Positions 1-5,907 are shown, numbered from the stretch's first letter. The stretch is 11,907 nt of DNA from an uncultured Collinsella sp. (GCA_900541285.1 UQJA01000058.1:1-11907); one strand, 5' to 3'. Program-made: numbers and translations. Notes: generated by a model not told the origin, from the sequence alone.

Positions 1-46
1 ACATGGACGGGGGAGCCCCTTGTTGCGTTTTGGTTGTTGGTGCGAC

Positions 47-979
47 CTACAGGTGGCTGATGATCAGTTCCATCTTGCCTTCGAGGTCGATGGAGCTGAC
101 GGTGTTCGGGGCCAGCAGGTGGCTTCCCTTGTGGACGGGGTCGCCGCAGACGGTGCCTTCGCCGTCGATGACCGACAGGCACATGAAGGGCCAGCGCTGG
201 TCGAGGGTCTTGCTGCCGTTGACGCGCACGCGATCGACGGTGTAGCAGGGGTTGGACTCGAGCTCGGTCACGCCGTCCACCTCGGGCGCGGTCACCGTGC
301 CGTCGGTCGGAGCCTGAGCATCAAAGTCGATGCAGTCGAGGCTCTGCTCAATGTGCAGCGGGCGCAGCTTTCCGTCGGTGCCGGGGCGGTCGTAGTCGTA
401 CAGGCGATATGTCACGTCGCTCGACTGCTGCGTCTCCAGAATCAGCGTGCCGGTCTTGATGGCGTGAACGGTGCCGGAGTCGATCTGGAAAAAGTCTCCC
501 TTGTGAATCGGCAGCACGTTGAGCATCTCGTCCCAACGGCCCCCCACGATCATCTGCGCGGCCTCGGCGCGGTCGTGCGCGCGCTGGCCGACGATGATCG
601 TGGCACCGGGCTCGCAGTCCAGTACATACCAGCACTCGGTTTTGCCCAGGCTGCCGTTCTCGTGCTTGGCGGCGTACTCGTCGTTGGGATGAATCTGGAT
701 CGAAAGGTCGTCCTTGGCGTCCAGAATCTTGATGAGCAGCGGGAACTCCTTGCCCTCGCAGTTGCCAAAGAGCTCGCGGTGCTCGGCCCACAGCCACGAC
801 AGCGTGTGGCCGGCGTACGGTCCCTCCGCAATCTGGCAGTCGCCGTTGGGATGGGCCGAGATGGCCCAGCACTCACCGATGGGACCCTCGGGAATGTCGT
901 AGCCAAACACGGTCTCCAACTGGCGGCCGCCCCAGATCTTCTCGTGGAAGATCGGCGTGAGTTTAATCAAATCGGACAT
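47..979 (-). CDS. manA: Class I mannose-6-phosphate isomerase (ManA)
   Basis: Zinc-dependent cytoplasmic cupin enzyme interconverting mannose-6-phosphate and fructose-6-phosphate. It feeds mannose into glycolysis or supplies mannose-6-P for glycan and GDP-mannose synthesis. Numbered from my chosen start, the family metal ligands are visible: Q95 and H97 in SIQIHPND (93-100), E115 in GKTECWY, and H172 in SGTVHAI. The catalytic arginine is R192 in TYRLYDYDR. The length of 310 aa fits the short Bacillus-type ManA (about 315 aa) rather than the 390-aa enteric form. I chose the ATG at 979 over the in-frame ATG at 985, because GGGAG at 991-987 lies 7 nt from the former and only 1 nt from the latter. 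It is downstream of the GntR gene on the same strand with a 74-nt gap, so co-transcription is likely. No clear terminator is visible in the 46 nt after its stop. Recognition is very secure; the in vivo sugar route is inferred. Confidence 0.96.
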   Translation of the reverse strand: MSDLIKLTPIFHEKIWGGRQLETVFGYDIPEGPIGECWAISAHPNGDCQIAEGPYAGHTLSWLWAEHRELFGNCEGKEFPLLIKILDAKDDLSIQIHPNDEYAAKHENGSLGKTECWYVLDCEPGATIIVGQRAHDRAEAAQMIVGGRWDEMLNVLPIHKGDFFQIDSGTVHAIKTGTLILETQQSSDVTYRLYDYDRPGTDGKLRPLHIEQSLDCIDFDAQAPTDGTVTAPEVDGVTELESNPCYTVDRVRVNGSKTLDQRWPFMCLSVIDGEGTVCGDPVHKGSHLLAPNTVSSIDLEGKMELIISHL

Positions 980-1053
980 GTGCATACTCCCATAAGGTTG
1001 TGCGGGTGCCGCGTAAGACGGCTCAAAACGAGCGCCCGCGTGACTACAAAAAC

Positions 1054-1773
1054 CTATGCCAACGTTACGTTGTGCAACTCAAAGCGATCGCCAACGTTGC
1101 GCGAGATCGAATACTCAAAGGCGGCGCCGCTGTCCAAAAAGCCAATCTGGGTGAGCTCGAGCAGGGGAGAGCCAAGTTTGGTGTCCAGACGCTCGGCTTC
1201 TTCCTCGGTTGCTGCCACGGCGCGAATGGTACGGTGGAAGCTCGAAATCTTCAGCCCACATTGCTCGCGGATGAAGCGGTAGACCGATCCGTACAGGTCC
1301 TTCTTTTTAAGGCCTGGAATCAGCTCGAGGGGCATGTAGGTGTACTCGATAACGATGGGCTTCTCATCGGCCTGACGCACGCGCACGACGTGATAGGCAA
1401 AGTCATCCTCGGTCATTCCCAGCTGGGTCGCAACCTCTGCCGGTGGATTGACGATCGAGAAATCGTAGACCACCGAGGTCACTTTCTCCCCGCGATGCTC
1501 GTACGAAAAGCCTTGGGCACGGTCGTTTTTGCCTTGAAAAAACACCTGGCCGGGAAGCCCCGCCGTGTCCTTGACGTAGGTGCCCGATCCACGCCGGCTG
1601 GTAATAAGGCCTTCCTCGGTGATCTGCTCAATCGCTCGTTTGACGGTGATTTTGGAAACGCTATAGAGCTCACAGAACTCAACGACGGTGGGCAACTTAT
1701 CGCCCGGCTTAAGGGCGCCGTCCTCGATGCTTCGACGGATATCTGCAGCTATCGCCTCGTATTTGGGAATCAA
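1054..1773 (-). CDS. GntR-family transcriptional regulator with UTRA sensor domain (HutC subfamily)
   Basis: DNA-binding repressor or activator of sugar metabolism type. The N-terminal winged helix-turn-helix spans about residues 4-68, with the family signatures PKYEAIAADIRRSIEDGALKPG, KLPTVVEF, SVSKITVKRAIEQI and RRGSGTYV. The rest (about 90-235) matches the UTRA ligand-binding fold, including PIVIEYTYMPLELIPGL and the closing DRFELHNVTLA. At 239 aa it is normal for the subfamily. The start is a TTG codon (1773-1771), preceded by a full AAGGAGG at 1784-1778 with a short 4-nt spacer; no upstream in-frame start has a comparable site. It sits directly upstream of manA and divergent from the ROK kinase, so it plausibly controls both. 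UTRA regulators usually bind phosphorylated sugars or related small molecules; a hexose or hexosamine phosphate effector is my inference. The exact effector cannot be read from the sequence. Confidence 0.93.
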   Translation of the reverse strand: MIPKYEAIAADIRRSIEDGALKPGDKLPTVVEFCELYSVSKITVKRAIEQITEEGLITSRRGSGTYVKDTAGLPGQVFFQGKNDRAQGFSYEHRGEKVTSVVYDFSIVNPPAEVATQLGMTEDDFAYHVVRVRQADEKPIVIEYTYMPLELIPGLKKKDLYGSVYRFIREQCGLKISSFHRTIRAVAATEEEAERLDTKLGSPLLELTQIGFLDSGAAFEYSISRNVGDRFELHNVTLA

Positions 1774-1943
1774 GGAACCTCCTTTCCAACTTAATTGAGA
1801 ATAAAAGAAAGTATAGTCAACACCTAAGTATCTCTATTGAGTTATTGAAAAGTTCGAGAAAGATAAAATTAAAAGTCGCCCTGCTTGTAAAATTAGAGCG
1901 TTTTAAATGATAAACATCTGAGTAGTGTCGTGTTGAGAAATGA

Positions 1944-1989
1944 TCGGTCCGAGGACGGGGCCGAACCGATATAACACCCAGCGAACCGA
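1944..1989. promoter_or_regulatory. Candidate operator: three CGAACCGA-like octamers
   Basis: CGAACCGA occurs at 1962-1969 and again at 1982-1989, start-to-start distance 20 bp (about two helical turns). A near-complement, TCGGTCCG (one mismatch), lies at 1944-1951, so the first two form an inverted repeat ATCGGT (1943-1948) / ACCGAT (1965-1970). Repeats spaced by helical turns between a divergent regulator and its likely target are typical of operators. Binding by the neighbouring GntR protein is inference; the known HutC-type core (GTnTAnAC) is not evident here. Confidence 0.35.
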
Positions 1990-2015
1990 ATCTCGTACTC
2001 TGCGCTTCCCCAGAT

Positions 2016-2056
2016 AAAACCTGCCAAAACAAACCTGTCCTTTTTGGTAGGTTTTT
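2016..2056 (+). terminator. Intrinsic-terminator-like hairpin ahead of the ROK kinase
   Basis: AAAACCTGCCAAAA (2016-2029) pairs with TTTTGGTAGGTTTT (2042-2055) over 14 bp with a single G-U pair and a 12-nt loop, and the transcript ends in TTTTT (2052-2056). The flanking A-run and T-run make it usable in both directions. It lies 54 nt upstream of the kinase start, where no complete gene precedes it on the plus strand. It therefore either ends an unannotated small transcript or attenuates the kinase mRNA. A tandem copy of the 5' arm (AAACCTGTCC, 2031-2040) lies in the loop and could pair with AGGTTT (2049-2054) instead. Confidence 0.65.
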
Positions 2057-2069
2057 GCCTTGGGAGCGG

Positions 2070-2075
2070 TACCAT
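2070..2075 (+). promoter_or_regulatory. Possible -10 element (TACCAT) for the ROK kinase
   Basis: TACCAT lies about 35 nt upstream of the kinase ATG and after the hairpin at 2016-2056. The same hexamer sits at an equivalent position before the pyrophosphatase gene (3185-3190), which supports its being a recurrent -10 variant in this genome. No recognisable -35 is present at 16-18 nt. A start here would bypass the upstream hairpin. Confidence 0.3.
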
Positions 2076-2109
2076 ACAGGCAATGTTTAAACGAGAAAGG
2101 CGGGCTCCC

Positions 2110-3107
2110 ATGGAACCTAAGCAGTATTACATCGGCATCGACGTCGGCGGCACCTCGGTCAAGGAGGGTCTGTTCGATGAGGACGGAAACCTGCTTGCCA
2201 AGGCTAGCGTGCCCACGCCTCCCATCGTTGACGCTGCGGGCTTTGCCGCGGTGACCGAGGCTATCGACCAGGTGGTCGCCAAGGCCCAGATTCCGCGTGC
2301 CTTTGTGTCGGGCATTGGCCTGGCCGTTCCGTGCCCCATCCCGGCATCGGGCGATGCCAAGGTCAAGGCGAACATCGCCATCAACCTGCCCGAGCTCAAG
2401 ATCGCCATCCAGGAGCACTGCCCCGACGCGGTCGTTAAGTACGAGAACGACGCCAACGCTGCTGCTATGGGCGAGGCCTGGCTCGGCTCTGCCAAGGGCG
2501 TACAGAACGTGGTGATGGTCACCATTGGTACCGGCGTGGGCGGCGGCGTTATCGTTAACGGCGACGTGGTATCGGGCGTTGTGGGTGCTGGCGGCGAGAT
2601 TGGCCACATGTGCCTGAACCCGGCCGAGGAGCGCACCTGCGGCTGCGGCGGCCATGGCCACCTGGAGCAGTATTCCAGCGCCACCGGCGTGGTGAGCAAC
2701 TACCTTGCCGAGTGCAAGAAGGCGGGCGTCGAGCCCATCGAGCTGACCGGCCCCTCCGATTCCAAGGACGTGTTCCAGGCTTGTCGCGAGGGCGACAAGC
2801 TCGCGCTGGCCGCGGCCGATACCATGGCCGACTATCTCGGCCGCGCACTGGCGCTTATTGCCAACGTGGTTGATCCCGAGATGTTCCTCATCGGCGGGGG
2901 GGGCCCCCCCCCCGCCCCCCCGTGGTATCCTCCATCGGCGGCGGCGCCTCCGCCTCGGCCGATGTTTACCTCGACAAGGTTCGCGAGCACTTTAAGCAGT
3001 ACGCGCTCTCCGCCTCGCGCGAGACGCCCATTAAGGTTGCTTCGCTCGGAAACGACGCCGGCATCATCGGTGCCGCCTACGTAGCCCTGCGCGCCGCCGG
3101 TAAATAG
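2110..3107 (+). CDS. ROK-family sugar kinase (glucokinase-like), frame disrupted by a 44-nt insertion
   Basis: ATP-dependent hexose kinase of the ROK family, most likely glucokinase (glucose to glucose-6-P); fructose, mannose or amino-sugar specificity cannot be excluded. From the ATG at 2110 (ribosome site GAGAAAGG at 2093-2100) the motifs are: phosphate loop DVGGTSVK (11-18), ENDANAAAMGEAW with the catalytic aspartate D114, TIGTGVGGG (138-146), and the ROK zinc site EIGH (163-166) with TCGCGGHGHLEQ. The usual third cysteine of CxCGxxGC is a histidine (H184) here. The frame is lost at 2896 in a G8/C10/G/C7 tract. The correct C-terminus resumes in another frame from about 2940 (GGGASASADVYLDKVR to stop 3105-3107), aligning with the family's GGGVS... 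segment. Removing the 44 nt at 2896-2939 restores one 317-aa protein, a standard family length. Read uncorrected, the frame ends at 3084 in a proline/arginine-rich nonsense tail. Confidence 0.88.
2896..2939. other. G8-C10-G-C7 tract plus degenerate duplicate: probable assembly artefact
   Basis: Eight G (2896-2903) are followed by ten C (2904-2913), one G and seven C (2915-2921). A degraded copy of the preceding coding segment then follows: 2919-2939 matches 2875-2895 at 15 of 21 positions. The 44-nt offset breaks the kinase frame (44 is 2 modulo 3). Nothing else in the window has homopolymers this long. A poly-G read tail on one strand meeting a poly-G tail from the opposite strand (seen as poly-C) would give this pattern. 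Confidence 0.75.
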
Positions 3108-3141
3108 CTGGTGCAAGGGGGCCAAGGCTGCGCCCCAAAAT

Positions 3142-3176
3142 ATGCCGTGGCCCTTCCGTCTGCGAAGGCTCGGCAT
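3142..3176. repeat. Two-part inverted repeat upstream of the pyrophosphatase promoter
   Basis: ATGCCG (3142-3147) pairs with CGGCAT (3171-3176), and inside it CCTTC (3152-3156) pairs with GAAGG (3164-3168) around a 7-nt loop. There is no T-run after it, so it is a poor intrinsic terminator. It occupies the -35 side of the presumed pyrophosphatase promoter. It may end the kinase mRNA, act as a protein site, or be incidental. Confidence 0.3.
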
Positions 3177-3181
3177 CGGCG

Positions 3182-3190
3182 TGCTACCAT
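3182..3190 (+). promoter_or_regulatory. Candidate extended -10 promoter (TGCTACCAT) for the pyrophosphatase
   Basis: TG-C-TACCAT has the extended -10 form (TGnTAnnnT) and lies about 39 nt before the pyrophosphatase ATG. No -35 consensus is seen at the usual distance, as is common for extended -10 promoters. Predicted from sequence only. Confidence 0.4.
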
Positions 3191-3228
3191 AGCTACGTCC
3201 AAGTACACATATCAAGTGGAGGATACCC

Positions 3229-4152
3229 ATGGCAAATGTTCTTGTCTTTGGTCACCAGAACCCCGATAACGACGCCATCATGAGCGCCGTCGTCCTGTCC
3301 CAGCTGCTCAACCAGGTTGAGTATGCCGGCAACACCTACGAGGCCTGCGCCCTTGGTCAGCTTCCGGCCGAGTCCGCCAAGCTGCTCGCCGACGCCGGCA
3401 TCGCCGAGCCCCGCGTGATCGAGTCCGTCGAGGCCGGTCAGCTCGTCGTCCTCACCGACCACAACGAGTCTGCCCAGTCCGTCGCCGGCCTTAAGGACGC
3501 CACGGTCTTTGGCGTTGTCGATCATCACCGCATCGGCGACTTCGAGACCGCCGGTCCGCTGCACTACATCTGCCTGCCCTGGGGCTCCAGCTGCACCATC
3601 GTCACCAAGCTCGCCGGCGTGCTCGGCGTTGAGCTTTCCGACGTTCAGGCCAAGCTGCTGCTCTCGGCCATGATGACCGACACGCTCATGCTCAAGAGCC
3701 CCACCACCACCGATGTCGACCGCGCCGTCGCCGCCAAGCTCGGCGAGCAGGTGGGCGTCGACCCGGTCAAGTTTGGCATGGAGGTCTTCCTCACCCGTCC
3801 GTCCGGCTCCTTCACCGCAGCCGAGATGGTCGGCAACGACATCAAGATGTTCGAGCCTGCCGGCAAGAAGCTGCTCATCGGCCAGTACGAGACCGTCGAC
3901 AAGAGCCGCGCGCTCGGCATGATCGACGAGATTCGCGAGGCCATGCGCGCCTACGCCGCCGAGAAGGGTGCCGACGGCATCGTCCTGTGCATCACCGACA
4001 TCATGGAGGAGGGCTCGCAGGTCCTGCTCGAGGGCGAGACCGAGGCCGCTCAGAAGGGCCTGGGCATTGCCGACGAGCACGACGGCGTCTGGATGCCGGG
4101 CGTCCTCTCCCGTAAGAAGCAGGTCGCTGCCCCCATCATGGCCGTCTGCTAG
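3229..4152 (+). CDS. ppaC: Manganese-dependent (family II) inorganic pyrophosphatase
   Basis: Hydrolyses pyrophosphate to two phosphates in the cytoplasm and so pulls biosynthetic reactions forward. It is a DHH-family phosphoesterase. Metal and active-site residues are visible: H9, D13 and D15 in GHQNPDNDA, D77 in LTDHNE, D98-H99-H100 in VVDHHRIGD, and D151 in AMMTDTLML. The C-terminal substrate-binding R295-K296 lie in LSRKKQVAAPI. Its 307 aa equals the usual length of the short family II form; there are no inserted CBS or DRTGG domains, so no nucleotide regulation is expected. The ATG at 3229 has GGAGG at 3218-3222 with a 6-nt spacer. It is transcribed alone: its own -10 candidate lies upstream and a strong terminator follows. 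No anomalies seen. Confidence 0.97.
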   Translation: MANVLVFGHQNPDNDAIMSAVVLSQLLNQVEYAGNTYEACALGQLPAESAKLLADAGIAEPRVIESVEAGQLVVLTDHNESAQSVAGLKDATVFGVVDHHRIGDFETAGPLHYICLPWGSSCTIVTKLAGVLGVELSDVQAKLLLSAMMTDTLMLKSPTTTDVDRAVAAKLGEQVGVDPVKFGMEVFLTRPSGSFTAAEMVGNDIKMFEPAGKKLLIGQYETVDKSRALGMIDEIREAMRAYAAEKGADGIVLCITDIMEEGSQVLLEGETEAAQKGLGIADEHDGVWMPGVLSRKKQVAAPIMAVC

Positions 4153-4171
4153 GTTTAGTTGACCAAACGCC

Positions 4172-4211
4172 ACGACCGGACCGCGGACACCCCGTGCTCC
4201 GGTCGTTTTTT
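4172..4211 (+). terminator. Intrinsic terminator after the pyrophosphatase gene
   Basis: ACGACCGGA (4172-4180) pairs perfectly with TCCGGTCGT (4198-4206), followed by a run of six T (4206-4211). It starts 20 nt after the stop codon. It should isolate the pyrophosphatase transcript from nhaA. Confidence 0.88.
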
Positions 4212-4386
4212 GTGCGCGGCGCCGCGTCGTCTCTTGGACAGGCGTGCCCGTGTCGTTGAGCAAATAATGTTCAACCTGTGGTTCCGCTTTTCGGCCACGC
4301 CTGCGTGCTTGTCGTGCAGGGTAGGCTAGATGCAAGCGTAATACGTTAGAGCGCGGCGCCGCCACTTGGGCGGGCCGTGCTTTTTT
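4212..4386 (+). promoter_or_regulatory. Structured nhaA leader with candidate anti-terminator and terminator (possible riboswitch)
   Basis: Several long stems are visible. P1 is CAGGCGTG (4239-4246) with CACGCCTG (4296-4303). P2 is GTTGAGCA (4255-4262) with TGTTCAAC (4268-4275), 8 bp with one G-U and loop AATAA. P3 is CCG/CGG (4284-4286/4292-4294). An alternative stem, CCTGC (4300-4304) with GCAGG (4316-4320), cannot coexist with P1. GCGCGGCGCCGC occurs at 4214-4225 and again at 4351-4362. The inner 10-mer GCGGCGCCGC is self-complementary, so the first copy can pair with the second and sequester the 5' arm of the terminator at 4351-4386. I could not find a confident promoter, so the transcript start is unknown. 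Ion-sensing riboswitches are known for cation/proton antiporter genes, but I did not match a specific consensus. Confidence 0.45.
4351..4386 (+). terminator. Intrinsic terminator inside the nhaA 5' leader
   Basis: GCGCGGC (4351-4357) pairs with GCCGTGC (4374-4380, one G-U). Inside it CCGCC (4359-4363) pairs with GGCGG (4369-4373) around the loop ACTTG, with one bulged G. A run of six T (4381-4386) follows directly. It lies 33 nt upstream of the nhaA ATG, with no gene between it and the previous terminator. It is therefore best read as an attenuator of nhaA or the 3' end of a small RNA. Confidence 0.85.
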
Positions 4387-4389
4387 AAG

Positions 4390-4405
4390 ACGGGAGCTTT
4401 CCCGT
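4390..4405 (+). promoter_or_regulatory. Small hairpin abutting the nhaA ribosome-binding site
   Basis: ACGGGA (4390-4395) and TCCCGT (4400-4405) form a perfect 6-bp stem with loop GCTT, ending 1 nt before the Shine-Dalgarno AAAGGAG (4407-4413). It could keep the site accessible or modulate initiation after terminator read-through. Confidence 0.4.
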
Positions 4406-4419
4406 GAAAGGAGCCGCCC

Positions 4420-5778
4420 ATGGCAGCAACTGAGCAGCTGTTCAACGTTCGTGAGCGCAAGCGTTTTGAGCGCCACGACATCTGGGAGCGCATCGCCGAG
4501 AACGGCACGATTTCCGCCGCCGTCATGGTCTTCGCCGCCATCGCCGCCGTCATTTGCGCCAATACCGATGCCTACGAAGCCATCCATCACTTTTTGGAGA
4601 CCCCGCTGTATGTGGGTCTGGGCAACCTTACGGCCGGTCTCACCGTCGAGCTATTCGTCAACGACTTCCTCATGGCGATTTTCTTTTTGCTGGTGGGCAT
4701 TGAGCTCAAGTATGAGATGACGGTCGGCGAGCTCAAAAACCCGCGCCAGGCTATGCTTCCCATGCTGGCGGCCGTGGGCGGCGTCGTCGTTCCCGCCTGC
4801 ATCTATCTGATCTTTAACCATGCCGGCGCGCACAACGGCTGGGCCATTCCCATGGCAACCGATATTGCCTTTGCGCTGGGCGTGCTGTCGCTTTTGGGCA
4901 ATCGCGTGCCCAACGGCGTGCGCGTGTTCTTCTCGACGCTCGCCATCGCCGACGACCTCATTTCCATCGCCGCCATCGCCATCTTCTACGGTCAGAGCCC
5001 CAATCCGTTTTGGTTGGGCGCCGCCGCGCTTGTGACCTGCGCGCTCGTGTGGCTCAACAAGACGCAGCATTACCGCCTTGCCCCGTATTCGGTACTGGGT
5101 CTGCTGCTGTGGTTCTGCATGTTCAAGAGCGGCGTGCATGCTACGCTCGCCGGCGTCATCTTGGCCTTTACCATCCCGGCCAAGTGCGGCGTCAAGCTCG
5201 ATAGCCTCACCGATTGGTTAGGCGAGTGCCTGCCGCTGCTCGATGACCGCTACGACGACGAGGCACACATCTTGGGCCAGCATGACTTTACCGTCTCGAC
5301 CACCAAGGTCGAGCGCGTCATGCACCGCGTGACCCCGCCGCTCATCCGCATGGAGCGTCTGATCTCCACGCCGGTCAACTTTGTGATTCTGCCGATCTTT
5401 GCGTTCGTCAACGCACAGGTTCGCCTAGTGGGCGTGGACATGAGCACGCTGCTCACCGACCCGGTGACGCTCGGCGTGTACTTTGGCATGCTGCTGGGTA
5501 AGCCGATCGGTATCTTTGGCATGACGTTTGCCCTGGTTAAGCTTAGGGCCTGCGAGCTGCCGCGCAATGTCAACTGGCACATGATTGCCGGTGTGGGCAT
5601 TCTGGGCGGCATCGGCTTTACCATGTCGATTCTCATCAGCGGCCTCGCCTTCCCGACGGCCCAGTTTGAGGTTCTGGCCGCCAAGGCCGCTATTCTCGCC
5701 GGCTCTGTCACCGCGGCCGTACTTGGCATGATCTACATGAGTGTGATCTGCAAGCACCCCGCGCCCAAGGACGAGTAG
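4420..5778 (+). CDS. nhaA: Na+/H+ antiporter NhaA
   Basis: Electrogenic inner-membrane antiporter exporting Na+ (or Li+) in exchange for protons, for sodium and alkaline-pH homeostasis. NhaA family motifs run throughout: NDFLMAIFFLLVGIELKYEM (81-100), IPMATDIAFALGVLSLLGNRVP with the family aspartate D148, and LAIADDLISI carrying the paired ion-binding aspartates D178-D179. ATLAGVILAFTIP, MLLGKPIGIFG with the conserved lysine, and IGFTMSILISGLAF follow. About 11-12 hydrophobic segments fit the fold. At 452 aa it is longer than the 388-aa E. coli protein, owing to a hydrophilic insert after ILAFTIP with DDRYDDEAHILGQHDF, seen in the longer actinobacterial-type NhaA. The ATG at 4420 has AAAGGAG (4407-4413) with a 6-nt spacer. 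It is a single-gene unit downstream of a terminator-bearing leader, which suggests regulation by transcription attenuation. Confidence 0.97.
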   Translation: MAATEQLFNVRERKRFERHDIWERIAENGTISAAVMVFAAIAAVICANTDAYEAIHHFLETPLYVGLGNLTAGLTVELFVNDFLMAIFFLLVGIELKYEMTVGELKNPRQAMLPMLAAVGGVVVPACIYLIFNHAGAHNGWAIPMATDIAFALGVLSLLGNRVPNGVRVFFSTLAIADDLISIAAIAIFYGQSPNPFWLGAAALVTCALVWLNKTQHYRLAPYSVLGLLLWFCMFKSGVHATLAGVILAFTIPAKCGVKLDSLTDWLGECLPLLDDRYDDEAHILGQHDFTVSTTKVERVMHRVTPPLIRMERLISTPVNFVILPIFAFVNAQVRLVGVDMSTLLTDPVTLGVYFGMLLGKPIGIFGMTFALVKLRACELPRNVNWHMIAGVGILGGIGFTMSILISGLAFPTAQFEVLAAKAAILAGSVTAAVLGMIYMSVICKHPAPKDE

Positions 5779-5871
5779 GCGCGTAGAAACAGACGCCAGA
5801 GCCTGCTCGAGCGCGTGTAAAACGCGGTTTTGAGTGGTACTTGCCACCTGCCGGACACCCCAGTGGCCAAA

Positions 5872-5907
5872 AAACGCCGTTTGTGAGTACTGTCACAAAC
5901 GGCGTTT
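5872..5907 (+). terminator. Bidirectional terminator downstream of nhaA
   Basis: A perfect 15-bp stem, AAACGCCGTTTGTGA (5872-5886) with TCACAAACGGCGTTT (5893-5907), has loop GTACTG. It is flanked by A6 on the left (5869-5874) and TTTCATTTT on the right, so it can work on either strand. It most likely ends the nhaA transcript. Confidence 0.8.

Larger units (their letters stand above)
1774..2109. other. Divergent intergenic region, gntR / ROK kinase
   Basis: These 336 nt contain no convincing gene. Possible reading frames on the minus strand here lack family resemblance and good ribosome sites. The left part (about 1790-1940) is markedly AT-richer than the surrounding coding DNA and should hold the promoters for the leftward gntR-manA unit. 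On the minus strand there is TTGACT (1820-1815) overlapping TATACT (1815-1810), but they do not form one well-spaced promoter, so I do not assign one. The right part holds three copies of a CGAACCGA-like octamer (1944-1989), an intrinsic-terminator-like hairpin (2016-2056), a possible -10 (2070-2075) and the kinase ribosome site (GAGAAAGG, 2093-2100). The leader-like right half is discussed under findings. Confidence 0.6.

Noticed and set aside
1..46. Terminator after manA (GGGGAG/CCCC near position 10-20)
   Set aside because: The possible stem would have a 2-nt loop and no T-run on the minus strand.
20..1282. 420-codon plus-strand frame opposite manA and gntR
   Set aside because: Antisense to manA, whose metal ligands and length are intact; the frame even crosses the manA-gntR boundary.
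1817..2083. 88-codon minus-strand frame in the gntR-ROK intergenic region
   Set aside because: It crosses the terminator hairpin, has no convincing ribosome site, and its amino-acid composition is irregular for this genome.
1903..2661. 252-codon minus-strand frame opposite the kinase N-terminus
   Set aside because: Opposite strongly conserved ROK motifs and without any family resemblance.
2922..3107. Independent small gene in the frame ending at 3107
   Set aside because: Its sequence is the missing C-terminus of the ROK kinase (GGGASASADVYLDKVR onward), so it is part of that gene, displaced by the insertion.
3118..3136. GGGGC...GCCCC hairpin after the kinase as its terminator
   Set aside because: Only 5 bp, and it is followed by AAAAT rather than a T-run on the plus strand.
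4263..4268. AATAAT as the nhaA -10 with TTGGAC (4234-4239) as -35
   Set aside because: The spacing of 23 nt is too long, and the hexamer coincides with the loop of the P2 stem. I cannot assign the promoter.
3193..4590. 465-codon minus-strand frame opposite the pyrophosphatase and the nhaA start
   Set aside because: Shadow of the pyrophosphatase gene. It crosses two terminators and the translation is Gly/Asp/His-rich without domains.
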